In this document: positions 12,630 through 20,319 of the stretch, piece by piece | Numbering within the stretch: the first letter of the stretch is position 1 | How the letters are laid out: each line of letters opens with the position of its first letter | From: Pseudomonadota bacterium | GTDB taxonomy: Bacteria; Pseudomonadota; Alphaproteobacteria; Rhizobiales; Xanthobacteraceae | DNA: 43,528 nucleotides | NCBI GenBank assembly: GCA_023386635.1 | Contig: JAEWJH010000095.1 | Span: 1 to 43,528 of the forward strand | Direction of reading: 5' to 3' | Program-made: the position numbers and the translations under genes | Notes under the pieces: generated by a model | What the model was told of the DNA's origin: nothing | What the model saw: the letters and a program-made list of their open reading frames with translations, nothing else | Databases searched by the model: none

Positions 12630-12715
12630 ATGCGGTAGCGAGAGCTATCGTTGCCCTCCTTGGGCGTTTCCTCCCTAGACTTGGGCCGCTTGCTTTCGCA
12701 GGCGGCCCTTTTTTC
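12630..12715 (+). ncRNA. mmgR: MmgR/suhB-type trans-acting small RNA (alpha-r8 family)
   Basis: This is an intergenic RNA of about 85 nt. Hairpin 1 (12634-12649) is GGTAGC, a GAGA tetraloop, then GCTATC. Hairpin 2 (12653-12665) is GCCC-TCCTT-GGGC. An unpaired linker TTTCCTCCCTAGACTT follows, then an 11-bp terminator hairpin with a U-run. The pyrimidine-rich CCUCC segments in the hairpin 2 loop and the linker can pair with Shine-Dalgarno sequences, as in the alphaproteobacterial suhB/MmgR family (Rfam RF00519). That family was named for a position near inositol-monophosphatase genes, and here the next gene leftward is such a phosphatase (hisN). MmgR limits polyhydroxybutyrate granule build-up in Sinorhizobium; the targets here are unknown. 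The rest of 12354-12756 shows no gene. Confidence 0.75.
12683..12715 (+). terminator. Intrinsic terminator of the MmgR-like sRNA
   Basis: GGGCCGCTTGC, a TTTC tetraloop and GCAGGCGGCCC form an 11-bp stem (12683-12708) followed by six T. It is one of the strongest terminators in the window. Confidence 0.9.
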
Positions 12716-12756
12716 TTGTGCTGTGTGCCCCGTCCGCCGGACGCGGGGTCAACGGC

Positions 12757-13671
12757 CTATTCCGCGGCTGCCCGATAGGGACGGATCTCCCCAAGCGGAA
12801 TATCGCCGAGCCGGTCGGCGAGCGTTTCCAGATCGGCGGCGAGCCGGGAGAAGCGTTCGGTGCGCTCGCGCTTGCGCTCGTTCATGTAGAGTGCGCGATT
12901 GATCTCGAGCTGGATGGTGTGCAACCCGGCGGCGGGGTTGCCGTAATGCTCGGTGATGAAGCCACCGGCGTAAGGCTTGTTGCGGCTGACGCTGTAGCCG
13001 CAGGAGCGCAGCGTCTGCTCCACCGTTTCGGAAATCATCGCCACACAACTGGTGCCGTATCGATCCCCCAATACGAAATCGGGGCGGTTGCGCTCGTCGC
13101 GGCTGCTGGCGGTCGATGGCATCGAGTGGCAGTCGACCAGCACGGCGGCGCCGTGGTCGCGGTGCAGCCGGCCGAACAGACGGCGCAGCGCGCGGTGATA
13201 AGGCTTGTAAAGGCTTTCGATGCGCTGCAGCGCCTCGTCCACCGGTATGCGCTGGTCATAGATTTCCTGCGCGTCGCCGACCACGCGCGCCACGGTGCCG
13301 AGCCCGCCGGCGACCCGCATCGAGCGCGTATTGGCGAATGAGGGGAGCTGGCCCTCGAACATGCGCGGGTCGAGTTCGTAGGGCTCGCGGTTGACGTCCA
13401 CATAGCAGCGCGGGAAATGCGCGCGCATCAGCGGATAGCCGCGCGCTACGACCCCTTTGACGAGGTCGTCGACGAAACTATCTTCGGAGCGTTGCAAGGT
13501 CGCGAGACTGAGCCGGGCCGTCTCGAGAAACCGCGCGGGATAGACCGAGCCGCTGTGGGGCGAGTTGAAAAACACCGGCGCGCGCAGGGTCTGCGGTTCG
13601 TCGATTTCGAACGGCGGATCGAATTCATCATTCGCAGGTCGCAAATCGTGGCGCATCTCGGTCCGATCCAC
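12757..13671 (-). CDS. N-formylglutamate amidohydrolase family protein
   Basis: This is a 304-residue zinc-type amidohydrolase of the FGase family (N-formylglutamate to glutamate plus formate, as HutG of histidine breakdown, or a related deformylase). Recognisable family stretches are FFNSPHSGSVYP near residue 35-46, DVNREPYELDP, VLVDCHSMPS, RPDFVLGDRYGTSC, FITEHYGNP and LQLEINR-like HTIQLEINRALYM. The start is a GTG at 13671 with GGAG five bases upstream; an ATG at 13656 would lose only five residues. No other hut gene is nearby, so a role in the histidine pathway is not supported by context. It is divergent from cpdR. Confidence 0.85.
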   Translation of the reverse strand: MDRTEMRHDLRPANDEFDPPFEIDEPQTLRAPVFFNSPHSGSVYPARFLETARLSLATLQRSEDSFVDDLVKGVVARGYPLMRAHFPRCYVDVNREPYELDPRMFEGQLPSFANTRSMRVAGGLGTVARVVGDAQEIYDQRIPVDEALQRIESLYKPYHRALRRLFGRLHRDHGAAVLVDCHSMPSTASSRDERNRPDFVLGDRYGTSCVAMISETVEQTLRSCGYSVSRNKPYAGGFITEHYGNPAAGLHTIQLEINRALYMNERKRERTERFSRLAADLETLADRLGDIPLGEIRPYRAAAE

Positions 13672-13863
13672 GCAAACTCCAGTCGCTCACCGGCCGATTC
13701 TGCCCCGGATCGGGCCGGTCTCGGCGTCCGGCGAGGATAGCAATCTTGGTCCCTGATACCACGCCGGGTGTGTCAGGGAACGCGGCCGGCGCCGAAGAGT
13801 TCACCGCATATTTACCCGGGACGGTCCAAATGGAGGCCGGGGAATTGGGGTTTCAGGGACGCG

Positions 13864-14241
13864 ATGGACAACCGGGCGATTCAAGCAAAAATCCTGCTGG
13901 CTGAAGACGATACCGACATGCGCCGGTTTCTGGTGAAAGCCCTGCAAAACGCCGGATTCGAGGTCACCTCCTACGACAACGGTCTGTCCGCCTACCAGCG
14001 GCTGCGCGAGGAGCCGTTCGAACTGCTTCTGACTGATATCGTCATGCCGGAAATGGACGGGATCGAGCTGGCGCGCCGTGCGGCGGAACTCGACCCCGAC
14101 ATGAAGATCATGTTCATCACCGGCTTTGCCGCCGTGGCCCTGAATGCCGATTCGACCGCCCCCAAGCACGCCAAGGTGCTGTCCAAGCCGGTCCATCTGC
14201 GCGAACTGGTCTCGGAAGTGAACAAGATGCTGGCGGCCTGA
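13864..14241 (+). CDS. cpdR: Response regulator CpdR (single receiver domain)
   Basis: This is a 125-residue stand-alone receiver. The acidic pocket is AEDDTD near the N-terminus, the phosphoacceptor is D58 in LLTDIVMPEMDG, the conserved Thr is in IMFITGFAA, and the Lys is in VLSKPVHLREL. In Caulobacter and Sinorhizobium, unphosphorylated CpdR directs the ClpXP protease to cell-cycle substrates such as CtrA or McpA, and the CckA-ChpT relay phosphorylates it. The C-terminus ending NKMLAA is typical of rhizobial CpdR. The start at 13864 matches the family length; the open frame to 13768 is not conserved sequence. A tRNA gene follows 67 bases downstream. Confidence 0.93.
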   Translation: MDNRAIQAKILLAEDDTDMRRFLVKALQNAGFEVTSYDNGLSAYQRLREEPFELLLTDIVMPEMDGIELARRAAELDPDMKIMFITGFAAVALNADSTAPKHAKVLSKPVHLRELVSEVNKMLAA

Positions 14242-14308
14242 TCCGCCGCCATCGGACGCTCCGCCGGGGTTGCTTGCGTGCGGCGGAGCCGATAAGAGAC
14301 AGCGCAAC

Positions 14309-14383
14309 GGGCGCGTAGCTCAGCGGAAGAGCACTACCTTGACATGGTAGGGGTCACAGGTTCGATCCCTGTCGCGCCCACCA
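14309..14383 (+). tRNA. tRNA-Val (anticodon GAC)
   Basis: This is a 75-base cloverleaf. Acceptor arm GGGCGCG (14309-14315) pairs with CGCGCCC (14373-14379). The D-arm is GCTC-AGCGGAA-GAGC. The anticodon stem is CTACC/GGTAG with loop TTGACAT, giving anticodon GAC. The T-arm is CACAGGTTCGATCCCTGTC. Discriminator A is followed by an encoded CCA (14381-14383). No integrase or attachment duplicate is seen next to it. The following 150 bases to the stop of the next gene hold nothing that I recognise. Confidence 0.98.
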
Positions 14384-14535
14384 TCCGTTTCAGGTCTTTT
14401 CGATCGATCAGGGCCGGCTTCGGTCCCTCCGGATCGGCTGCCCGCACGGATGTTCCTGCGGCCGGCATGGCCGCGCTTGTCCATCCGTGACATTCCGGCG
14501 AGTCTGAGCGCCGCCCAGCACCATATGAATCGGTC

Positions 14536-15366
14536 TCAGTGCGACATCAGCGTCGGCACGGTCATCGACTGCATCATGCCGCGGGTTGCGCCGCCGAGTA
14601 CGAATTCCCGCAGGCGGGAATGGCCGTAGCCGCCCATCACCACAAGATCGGTCGATGCATCCGCCGTGAAGTTCAGGATCGTGGTGGAAACATCCGTGGT
14701 CATCGGCAGTCGCTTGAGGTCGACGTTCAAGCCATGGCGCGCAAGATGCCGCGCGATGTCGATGCCGGGGAAGTCCTCGCTCTTCGGGCGGTCGTTCTCG
14801 ATCACGATCAGATCGACCGTCTTGGCCCGCTTGAGGAACGGCATCGCGTCGGCGGTGGCGCGGCTCGCGGCGCGGCTGCCGTCCCAGCAGACGCTGACCC
14901 TGTTGAGCGTCAGGCTGCCCTTGTGGATGTAGGGCACCAGCAGGATCGGCCGGCCGGAATCGAACAGAGCCGACTCGGCGATGATCTCGTCCATCGCGTC
15001 GCGATCGGGTTCGATCTGCTGCAACACCGCGAGGTCGAACCGCCGGGCGATTTCGGCAAACCGGGTCGGTGCGCCGGAGGTCGTGGTGTCGAAACGATGC
15101 GATTCAGCGGACACGCCTTCACGGCGCGCCAGTTCCTCGAACCGGGCGATCGCCGCATCGGTATGCTCGCGCGCCTCGGCACGCGCCTGCTCGAGGAAGC
15201 GGGCGGAGAGCGACGCACCGATGTCGACCGGCGGCAGGCTCGGTTCGAACAGGAAGCCGACGCCGGCGAGGTGCGCCTGGAACAGCGAGGCCAGCGCCAC
15301 GGCGAACGGTGTCGCCGGCGCATTGGCGCTGTCGACCGGCAGATTGAGAACGATGTCCTTGATCAT
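14536..15366 (-). CDS. Universal stress protein (two UspA domains)
   Basis: This is a 276-residue tandem UspA protein. The first domain begins MIKDIVLNLPVDS and the second near LNRVSVCWDGSRAASRA. The second carries the nucleotide-binding signature G-2x-G-9x-G-T (GGYGHSRLREFVLGGAT), suggesting ATP binding; the first is degenerate. The start at 15366 has AGGAG seven bases upstream. It follows the two-domain kinase gene by 51 bases on the same strand, and a FixK box precedes that gene, so it is probably induced at low oxygen. A second protein of the same architecture follows fixK at 20320. Confidence 0.9.
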   Translation of the reverse strand: MIKDIVLNLPVDSANAPATPFAVALASLFQAHLAGVGFLFEPSLPPVDIGASLSARFLEQARAEAREHTDAAIARFEELARREGVSAESHRFDTTTSGAPTRFAEIARRFDLAVLQQIEPDRDAMDEIIAESALFDSGRPILLVPYIHKGSLTLNRVSVCWDGSRAASRATADAMPFLKRAKTVDLIVIENDRPKSEDFPGIDIARHLARHGLNVDLKRLPMTTDVSTTILNFTADASTDLVVMGGYGHSRLREFVLGGATRGMMQSMTVPTLMSH

Positions 15367-15417
15367 GATGCGCTCCTGTTGGCCGGCTTGGTGCCGGCCG
15401 GTTGCCTGCGTTGATTT

Positions 15418-17073
15418 TCAGTCAGGTTGATCTTCAGTGAGATTGCCGTCGGACAGCGCTGCGCGCGCTGCGGTCAGTGTGTCGTTGGGCGTGCCGGACG
15501 CATCGATCCGTCGCCACGTCAGGCGCCCGAGATCATAGGTGCTCTGCTGCTGTGCCACCGTGGCATCGGCGTCCGACGCATCGCCGGTGCGACCGCTGAC
15601 CCGCGCCATCCGCGTCGCCAGATCCGCGTCGAGGAAAAGGCCGAGATGACCGCACGCATGATCCGCGGCGACGGCCTCGATCTGCGCGCGCTCCTGCGGC
15701 TGCGCGAACACGGCATCGACCAGCACCGCATGGCCGGCGGCCAGCGCACGCCCGGCCTGTTCGGCGAGCCCCTCATAGACGCGCCGCGTGGTCTTCGACG
15801 TATACGCGGTGGCGGGAAGGCGTTGCGTCTCCGGCACGGCGTAGAGATTCTTGCGCGCGATATCGGAGCGCAGCAGGACAGCGCCCGGTGCGGGGCCGAT
15901 GTCGGCGCAGAGCGAGCGCGCGAGCAGGGATTTGCCGGTGCCCGACAGTCCGCCGACCGCGACCAGCACTGGTTTGCGTGGAGCGATGAAATCGCAGGCG
16001 AGGCGGAAATAGCGCTTCGCCTGCGCGGCGATCTTTGCATCGTCAGCCTGCTCGCCGGTGAGCCGGGCGGCGGTCACCTTGGCGCGGATCGCCGCGCGCA
16101 GCGACAGGAACAGCGGCAGGGCGGCCAGCGCATCGAGATGCGATGGCTCGCGCGCATGCTGCAGATAGCGGTTGAAAATCTGGTTGGCGGCGAGCGGCAG
16201 GTCGCGCGCCCACAGATCCATCAGCAGGAACGCGAGATCGTAGAGGACATCGCCGGTCGCGACCCATTGGTCGAATTCGATGGCATCGAACAACACCGGC
16301 GCGCCGTCGAGTCGCACGATATTGCCGAGATGCAGGTCGCCATGCAGCCGGCGGATGAATCCGTCGCGGCCGCGTTGGCGCAGCAGCCGTTGCAGCGTTT
16401 CGAGTGCGGCGAAGCTGCGGCGCGTCAGGGTGCGCGTCGCCGCCGCATCGAACAGGTCGGCACGTTGCGCGAAGGCTTCCTCGTTCTGCCGCAGATAGTC
16501 GTGCAGCGCCGTGAGCCAGGGGTCAGCGGGCATCGCCGGTGCGCGCGCATGCGCGGCGAGCACGGCGTCGGCCAACGCTCGTGCGGTCGGCTCGTCGATG
16601 CCTTCGCGATCGGCGATCCGGTCGAACGTCTGATCGGGATCGAACCGCTGCATCTCCACCGCCCATTCGGCGATCGGACCGCTGCCGTCGAGGGTAAACT
16701 TGCCGCAGCGGTCGCGGGTGATTGCGACGACGCGACGGTAGATCTGTGGCGCAAGCGCGCGGTTGACGCGCAGTTCAGCGTCGCAGGCGGCGCGGCGCAG
16801 CCGCAGCGTCGAATAATCGAGGAACGGGAAACGCACCGCACGCTTGATCTTCAACGCGCGCTCGCCGGCAAGAAATACCAGGGCGGCGTGGGTCTCGATG
16901 ACATCGACCGGCGCGCCGCCGTGAAAAGCCGGATCGGAGAGCGCAGCGATCACCGCGTCCTGTCCGTGCGACGTCTTATCGTGCTCCGTGTCGGCATGCG
17001 GCATGCGGGCAGGCTCTTTCCGCGCACTGGATTTGTGCGCAAGGTGCCGATGAGCATGCGGCGCGGTGGACAC
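15418..17073 (-). CDS. Two-domain protein: aminoglycoside-phosphotransferase-like kinase fused to P-loop AAA kinase
   Basis: This is a 551-residue fusion. The N-terminal half is an APH/choline-kinase-like fold with the Brenner motif LHGDLHLGNI and the metal-binding FDAIEFD. The C-terminal half, from about residue 350, is a gluconate-kinase-like P-loop domain with Walker A GGLSGTGKS and a later DAVFAQPQER segment. Such COG2187/COG0645 fusions are common beside universal stress genes and in FixK or Dos regulons; the substrate is unknown, and drug resistance is not implied. I chose the GTG at 17073 because AGGGAG lies six bases upstream; a GTG at 17100 and a later ATG (MPHADTEHD) are alternatives. 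A FixK-type box lies at 17202-17215. Confidence 0.82.
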   Translation of the reverse strand: MSTAPHAHRHLAHKSSARKEPARMPHADTEHDKTSHGQDAVIAALSDPAFHGGAPVDVIETHAALVFLAGERALKIKRAVRFPFLDYSTLRLRRAACDAELRVNRALAPQIYRRVVAITRDRCGKFTLDGSGPIAEWAVEMQRFDPDQTFDRIADREGIDEPTARALADAVLAAHARAPAMPADPWLTALHDYLRQNEEAFAQRADLFDAAATRTLTRRSFAALETLQRLLRQRGRDGFIRRLHGDLHLGNIVRLDGAPVLFDAIEFDQWVATGDVLYDLAFLLMDLWARDLPLAANQIFNRYLQHAREPSHLDALAALPLFLSLRAAIRAKVTAARLTGEQADDAKIAAQAKRYFRLACDFIAPRKPVLVAVGGLSGTGKSLLARSLCADIGPAPGAVLLRSDIARKNLYAVPETQRLPATAYTSKTTRRVYEGLAEQAGRALAAGHAVLVDAVFAQPQERAQIEAVAADHACGHLGLFLDADLATRMARVSGRTGDASDADATVAQQQSTYDLGRLTWRRIDASGTPNDTLTAARAALSDGNLTEDQPD

Positions 17074-17201
17074 GATAATCTCCCTTTCCAGCACGATCAC
17101 GGCAGCGGCGCCCCGTGACGATAACCGGCCGCGCCGCCAGCCTGTTCCGAAATCGCGCCGGCTTACGGTTGAAAGTATGGACTGGCTCGCTCCGTAGCCC
17201 T

Positions 17202-17215
17202 TTGACGGACGTCAA
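17202..17215. promoter_or_regulatory. FixK/FNR-type box upstream of the kinase-stress protein operon
   Basis: TTGAC-GGAC-GTCAA is a perfect palindrome (extended by one more T/A pair at each end) that fits the FixK/FNR pattern TTGA-N6-TCAA. It lies 128 bases upstream of the GTG at 17073 and 40 bases beyond the fixJ stop. Activation at the usual -41.5 position would start transcription near 17167. Confidence 0.65.
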
Positions 17216-17255
17216 AGCCGCAAAGTGGCGGCGCGTGACCGCGATGGGGCCGGCG

Positions 17256-17879
17256 CTATCCGCGATTCAGCAGTCCGACCTGCAGCGCCATGCGCACCAG
17301 ATCGGACAGGCTCTGCGCCTGCATTTTCGTCATCACATTGGCGCGATAGATTTCCACCGTGCGCGGGCTGATCGACAGGTCGAAGGCGATGATCTTGTTG
17401 GCGCGGCCGGCGACCAAACCGTCAAGGACCTGGCGTTCGCGGGCGGTGAGGCTCGCGAGTTTTCCGGCGATATCGGCACGCTCGCTGTCCTGCCGCTCGG
17501 TCTGATGGTGCGTGTCGAGCGCGGCGCGCACGGCCTTGAGCAAGGCATCGTCGTCGAACGGCTTTTCGAAAAAATCGACGGCGCCATACTTCATGGCTTC
17601 GACCGCGAGCGGAACGTCGCCGTGGCCGGTGATGATGATCACCGGCAGCGACTGCGGCAAAGCGCGGACATGGCGTAGCAGGTCGATGCCGCTCATGCCG
17701 GGCATGCGGACATCGGTGATGATGCAGCCGGCGTGGTCCGCCGGCAGCTTCGCGATCACTTCGGTGGCGGATGCATAGGTCTCGACCGGCAGCCGCGCGC
17801 TGCGCAACAGGAATGCCAGCGACTGCCGCACCCCGTCGTCGTCGTCGACCACCAGAACGGTGCCGGGCGTCTCACTCAT
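17256..17879 (-). CDS. fixJ: Response regulator FixJ (receiver plus LuxR-type HTH)
   Basis: This is a 207-residue transcription activator. The receiver carries the acidic pocket VVDDDDGVR, phosphoacceptor D56 in IITDVRMPGMSG, Thr in IIITGHGDVPLAVEAM, and Lys in FFEKPFDD. The LuxR/FixJ C-terminal HTH is LTARERQVLDGLVAGRANKIIAFDLSISPRTVE (residues about 140-175, given here in part). Phospho-FixJ activates fixK at low oxygen. The start at 17879 overlaps the end of fixL by eight bases, which indicates translational coupling; the longer frame to 18008 lies inside fixL and is not used. Confidence 0.95.
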   Translation of the reverse strand: MSETPGTVLVVDDDDGVRQSLAFLLRSARLPVETYASATEVIAKLPADHAGCIITDVRMPGMSGIDLLRHVRALPQSLPVIIITGHGDVPLAVEAMKYGAVDFFEKPFDDDALLKAVRAALDTHHQTERQDSERADIAGKLASLTARERQVLDGLVAGRANKIIAFDLSISPRTVEIYRANVMTKMQAQSLSDLVRMALQVGLLNRG

Positions 17880-19404
17880 GATCGAGTTCCTGTTCGTTGA
17901 CCATGCGCAGCGTGAACCGGAAGCGCGTCCCGCCGCCGGGCGCCGGCTCGGCGGCGATCTTGCCGCCGTGCGCCTCGACGATGGTACGGCAGATCGACAG
18001 GCCGACACCCATCCCGTAGCGTTTGGTGGTGAAGAACGGCTGGAACAGTTGCGCCGCCGCTTCCGGCGCGATGCCGGCGCCGGTGTCGGCGACGCCGATC
18101 TCGGTGAAGCCGTCCGGCGCCGGCATCGAGGTGATGGTCAGTTCGCGCACCGGCATGTCGGCCATCGCTTCGATGGCGTTGCGGATCAGGTTCACCAGCA
18201 CCTGCTGGATCTGCACCTTGTCAGCCAGTACCCGGTCGCAGACCGGATCGAGGCGGAAGCGCACATGCACGCTCTGCTCGCGCGCGCCGACCAAAGCGAG
18301 CGCGCTTGCTTCCTCCACGAGCTTGGTGACGCTCTCGACGCGCCGCTCGCTTTCGCCGCGCGCGACGAAGTCGCGCAGCCGGCGGATGATCTGGCCGGCG
18401 CGGATCGCCTGCTCGGTGGCTTTCTGCAGCGCTTCGCGCAGCATGCCGGCGTCCTCGTCGGTGCGCTGCTCGATCAGGCGGGTCGATCCTTTCAGATAAT
18501 TGGCGATGGCAGCGAGCGGCTGGTTCAATTCATGCGCCAGCGTCGAGGCCATCTCGCCCATGGCAGTGAGGCGTGACATATGCACCAGCTCGGACTGCAA
18601 TTCCTGCAGCCGCGTTTCGGTGCGCTGGCGCTCGGTGAGGTCTCGCACGAAGCCGGTGAAATAGGTCTGGTCCGAGGAGCGCATCTCGCCGACGGCGAGC
18701 TCCATCGGAAATGTGGAGCCGCCCTTGCGCTCGCCGACGACGACGCGGCCGATGCCGATGATGCGCCGTTCGCCGGTGCGGTTGTAGCGTTCGAGATAGC
18801 CGTCGTGCCGTTCGCGATAAGGGTCCGGCATCAGCATCCTGACGTTCTTGCCGATCACCTCCGCCGCCTGATAGCCGAACAGCCGCTCGGCGGCGGCGCT
18901 GAAATTGCGGATGGTGCCGCGGGGATCGATGACGATCATCGCATCCGGAACGGTGTCGAGGATCGACTGCAGGTGCGCTTCGCGCGCGCGCAGATCCGCG
19001 TTGCTGGAGACGATGGCGCCGCGCGTGCGCAGCAGCCGTTCGCCGAACCAGGCGATCCCGGCGCCGATCACGACGAAGACGGCGAGGGCGAGAGCCCGCG
19101 CCGGCGTCAGCGGGAAGTCCGATGCATCGAGCGCCAGCAACGTGCTGGCCGCCGTGGCGAGCAGTCCCGGGCCGAGCCCGCCGAGCCGGCTGGCCGCCAG
19201 CACCGCCGGGATGAACAACAGATAGCGGATTTCGCTTTGCACGTTCTGTTCGAGCAGCAGGCGCACGCCGAAGGCGGCAGCGGCCAGCGCCGCCGCGATC
19301 GGATAGCTCAAGGTTGGACTCAGACCCTGCGCGCGGGGCGTCGTGACATCGGGCGGGATGGGGGACGGGATCGGGGGCGGGTCAGGGGGCGGCGCTGCGG
19401 ACAT
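17872..19404 (-). CDS. fixL: Oxygen-sensing PAS-haem histidine kinase FixL
   Basis: This is a 510-residue membrane sensor. The Pro-rich N-terminus is followed by four hydrophobic segments (about residues 34-120). The PAS domain then has the haem-ligand His200 in PYRERHDGY and the distal Arg220 in IIGIGR, the same numbers as in Bradyrhizobium FixL. A coiled linker leads to the HisKA motif GEMASTLAHELNQPLAAI (H291) and an HATPase domain with NLIRNAIEAM (N box), GVADTGAGIA and the G2 box GMGVGLSI. In the oxygen-free state the kinase phosphorylates FixJ. Only one PAS domain is evident. The start at 19404 gives the expected length. It is divergent from fixK. Confidence 0.95.
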   Translation of the reverse strand: MSAAPPPDPPPIPSPIPPDVTTPRAQGLSPTLSYPIAAALAAAAFGVRLLLEQNVQSEIRYLLFIPAVLAASRLGGLGPGLLATAASTLLALDASDFPLTPARALALAVFVVIGAGIAWFGERLLRTRGAIVSSNADLRAREAHLQSILDTVPDAMIVIDPRGTIRNFSAAAERLFGYQAAEVIGKNVRMLMPDPYRERHDGYLERYNRTGERRIIGIGRVVVGERKGGSTFPMELAVGEMRSSDQTYFTGFVRDLTERQRTETRLQELQSELVHMSRLTAMGEMASTLAHELNQPLAAIANYLKGSTRLIEQRTDEDAGMLREALQKATEQAIRAGQIIRRLRDFVARGESERRVESVTKLVEEASALALVGAREQSVHVRFRLDPVCDRVLADKVQIQQVLVNLIRNAIEAMADMPVRELTITSMPAPDGFTEIGVADTGAGIAPEAAAQLFQPFFTTKRYGMGVGLSICRTIVEAHGGKIAAEPAPGGGTRFRFTLRMVNEQELDHE

Positions 19405-19510
19405 CGCGCAAATCTATCCTTTGAATGCGGTTTTCTCGGCGCCGCATCACGTCATCTCATGGCCGGATGAGCGGCGCGGTCAACCCCCCGGAGGGCGGGC
19501 GGCCGGCCGC

Positions 19511-19526
19511 TACGTAGTTTCCCTTA
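19511..19526 (+). promoter_or_regulatory. FixJ-binding site in the fixK promoter
   Basis: TACGTAGTTTCCCTTA closely resembles the FixJ boxes of fixK promoters in rhizobia (consensus of the type GTAAGTAATTTCCNTTA). It lies 85 bases before the fixK start in the fixL-fixK divergent region, at the expected upstream distance for activation. No separate fixL promoter could be assigned in 19405-19610. Confidence 0.75.
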
Positions 19527-19610
19527 GGGTGATTATCGGAATTTTCGCGCCCTCCGCCGCGCGCGATGGTGTCGGTACGGAATCTGAGCCGCCCCTCATC
19601 GGAGATCGTC

Positions 19611-20294
19611 ATGCACACCGAGACCCTCCCTTTCCACGCTCCCACCGCGCGCAGGATGGTGTCGATGCCGCCGCGCCGCGCCACGGCGTCGGTCGGCGAT
19701 TTGTTCGACATGATGGGCGTGCCCATGCAATTCGCACGCAACGAGGAGGTCTACGGAGCGGATGAGCCGGCGGATTATCTCTACAAGGTCAAATCCGGCT
19801 GCGTGCGCACTTATACGGTATCGGCCGGCGGACGCCGCCAGATCGGTTCTTTCTATCTGCCGGGCGACGTGTTCGGCTTCGAGGCTGGCGATACCCACAG
19901 CCTCTCGGCGGAGGCGATCGCGTCGGGCACCATCCAGGTGGTGAAGCGTGCGGCGCTGACCGCCCGCGCCGCCGGCGATGCCTCGGTCGCGCGCCAGTTG
20001 CTCGAACTCACCTGCGGGGAATTGCATCGCGCGCAGGACCATATCGGCCTGCTGGTGCGCAGCGCGGCCGAGCGCGTGGCCGGCTTCCTGATCGCCATGG
20101 CGAAGCGGGAAGGCAACCCCACCGAGGTCGTGCTGCCGATGTCGCGGCAGGATATCGCCGATTATCTCGGCCTCACCATCGAGACCGTGTCGCGCACGCT
20201 GACGCAGCTGGAAAGCACCGCGACCATCGCGCTGCCGAGCGCGCGGCACATCGTGCTGCGCAATGCGGCGGCGTTGCGCGGTCTCGCCGCCTGA
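19611..20294 (+). CDS. fixK: Crp/Fnr-family activator FixK
   Basis: This is a 227-residue regulator. The cNMP-binding-fold sensory domain spans about residues 30-145 (EEVYGADEPADYLYKVKSG, GDVFGFEAG). A dimer helix follows, then a winged HTH with the recognition segment MSRQDIADYLGLTIETVSRTLTQLE, whose E--SR spacing is the FNR/FixK reading head for TTGAT half sites. The N-terminal iron-sulphur cysteines of FNR are absent, as in FixK, so oxygen control comes through FixLJ. The ATG at 19611 has GGAG seven bases upstream. FixK boxes found at 17202 and 22184 are candidate targets in its own neighbourhood. The next gene starts 25 bases after the stop. Confidence 0.93.
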   Translation: MHTETLPFHAPTARRMVSMPPRRATASVGDLFDMMGVPMQFARNEEVYGADEPADYLYKVKSGCVRTYTVSAGGRRQIGSFYLPGDVFGFEAGDTHSLSAEAIASGTIQVVKRAALTARAAGDASVARQLLELTCGELHRAQDHIGLLVRSAAERVAGFLIAMAKREGNPTEVVLPMSRQDIADYLGLTIETVSRTLTQLESTATIALPSARHIVLRNAAALRGLAA

Positions 20295-20319
20295 CAGAAC
20301 TCCGGACGGGGAGAGGGTC

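Noticed and set aside
14309..14383. tRNA-Val as an integration site of a genomic island
   Set aside because: No integrase and no direct repeat of the tRNA 3' end is visible in the following genes.
15390..15435. TTGAT words at 15403 and 15427 as a FixK box
   Set aside because: No ATCAA half site follows at the required spacing.
15427..17118. 563-residue plus-strand frame opposite the two-domain kinase
   Set aside because: Shadow of a gene whose Brenner and Walker motifs are clear; the composition is typical of antisense frames.
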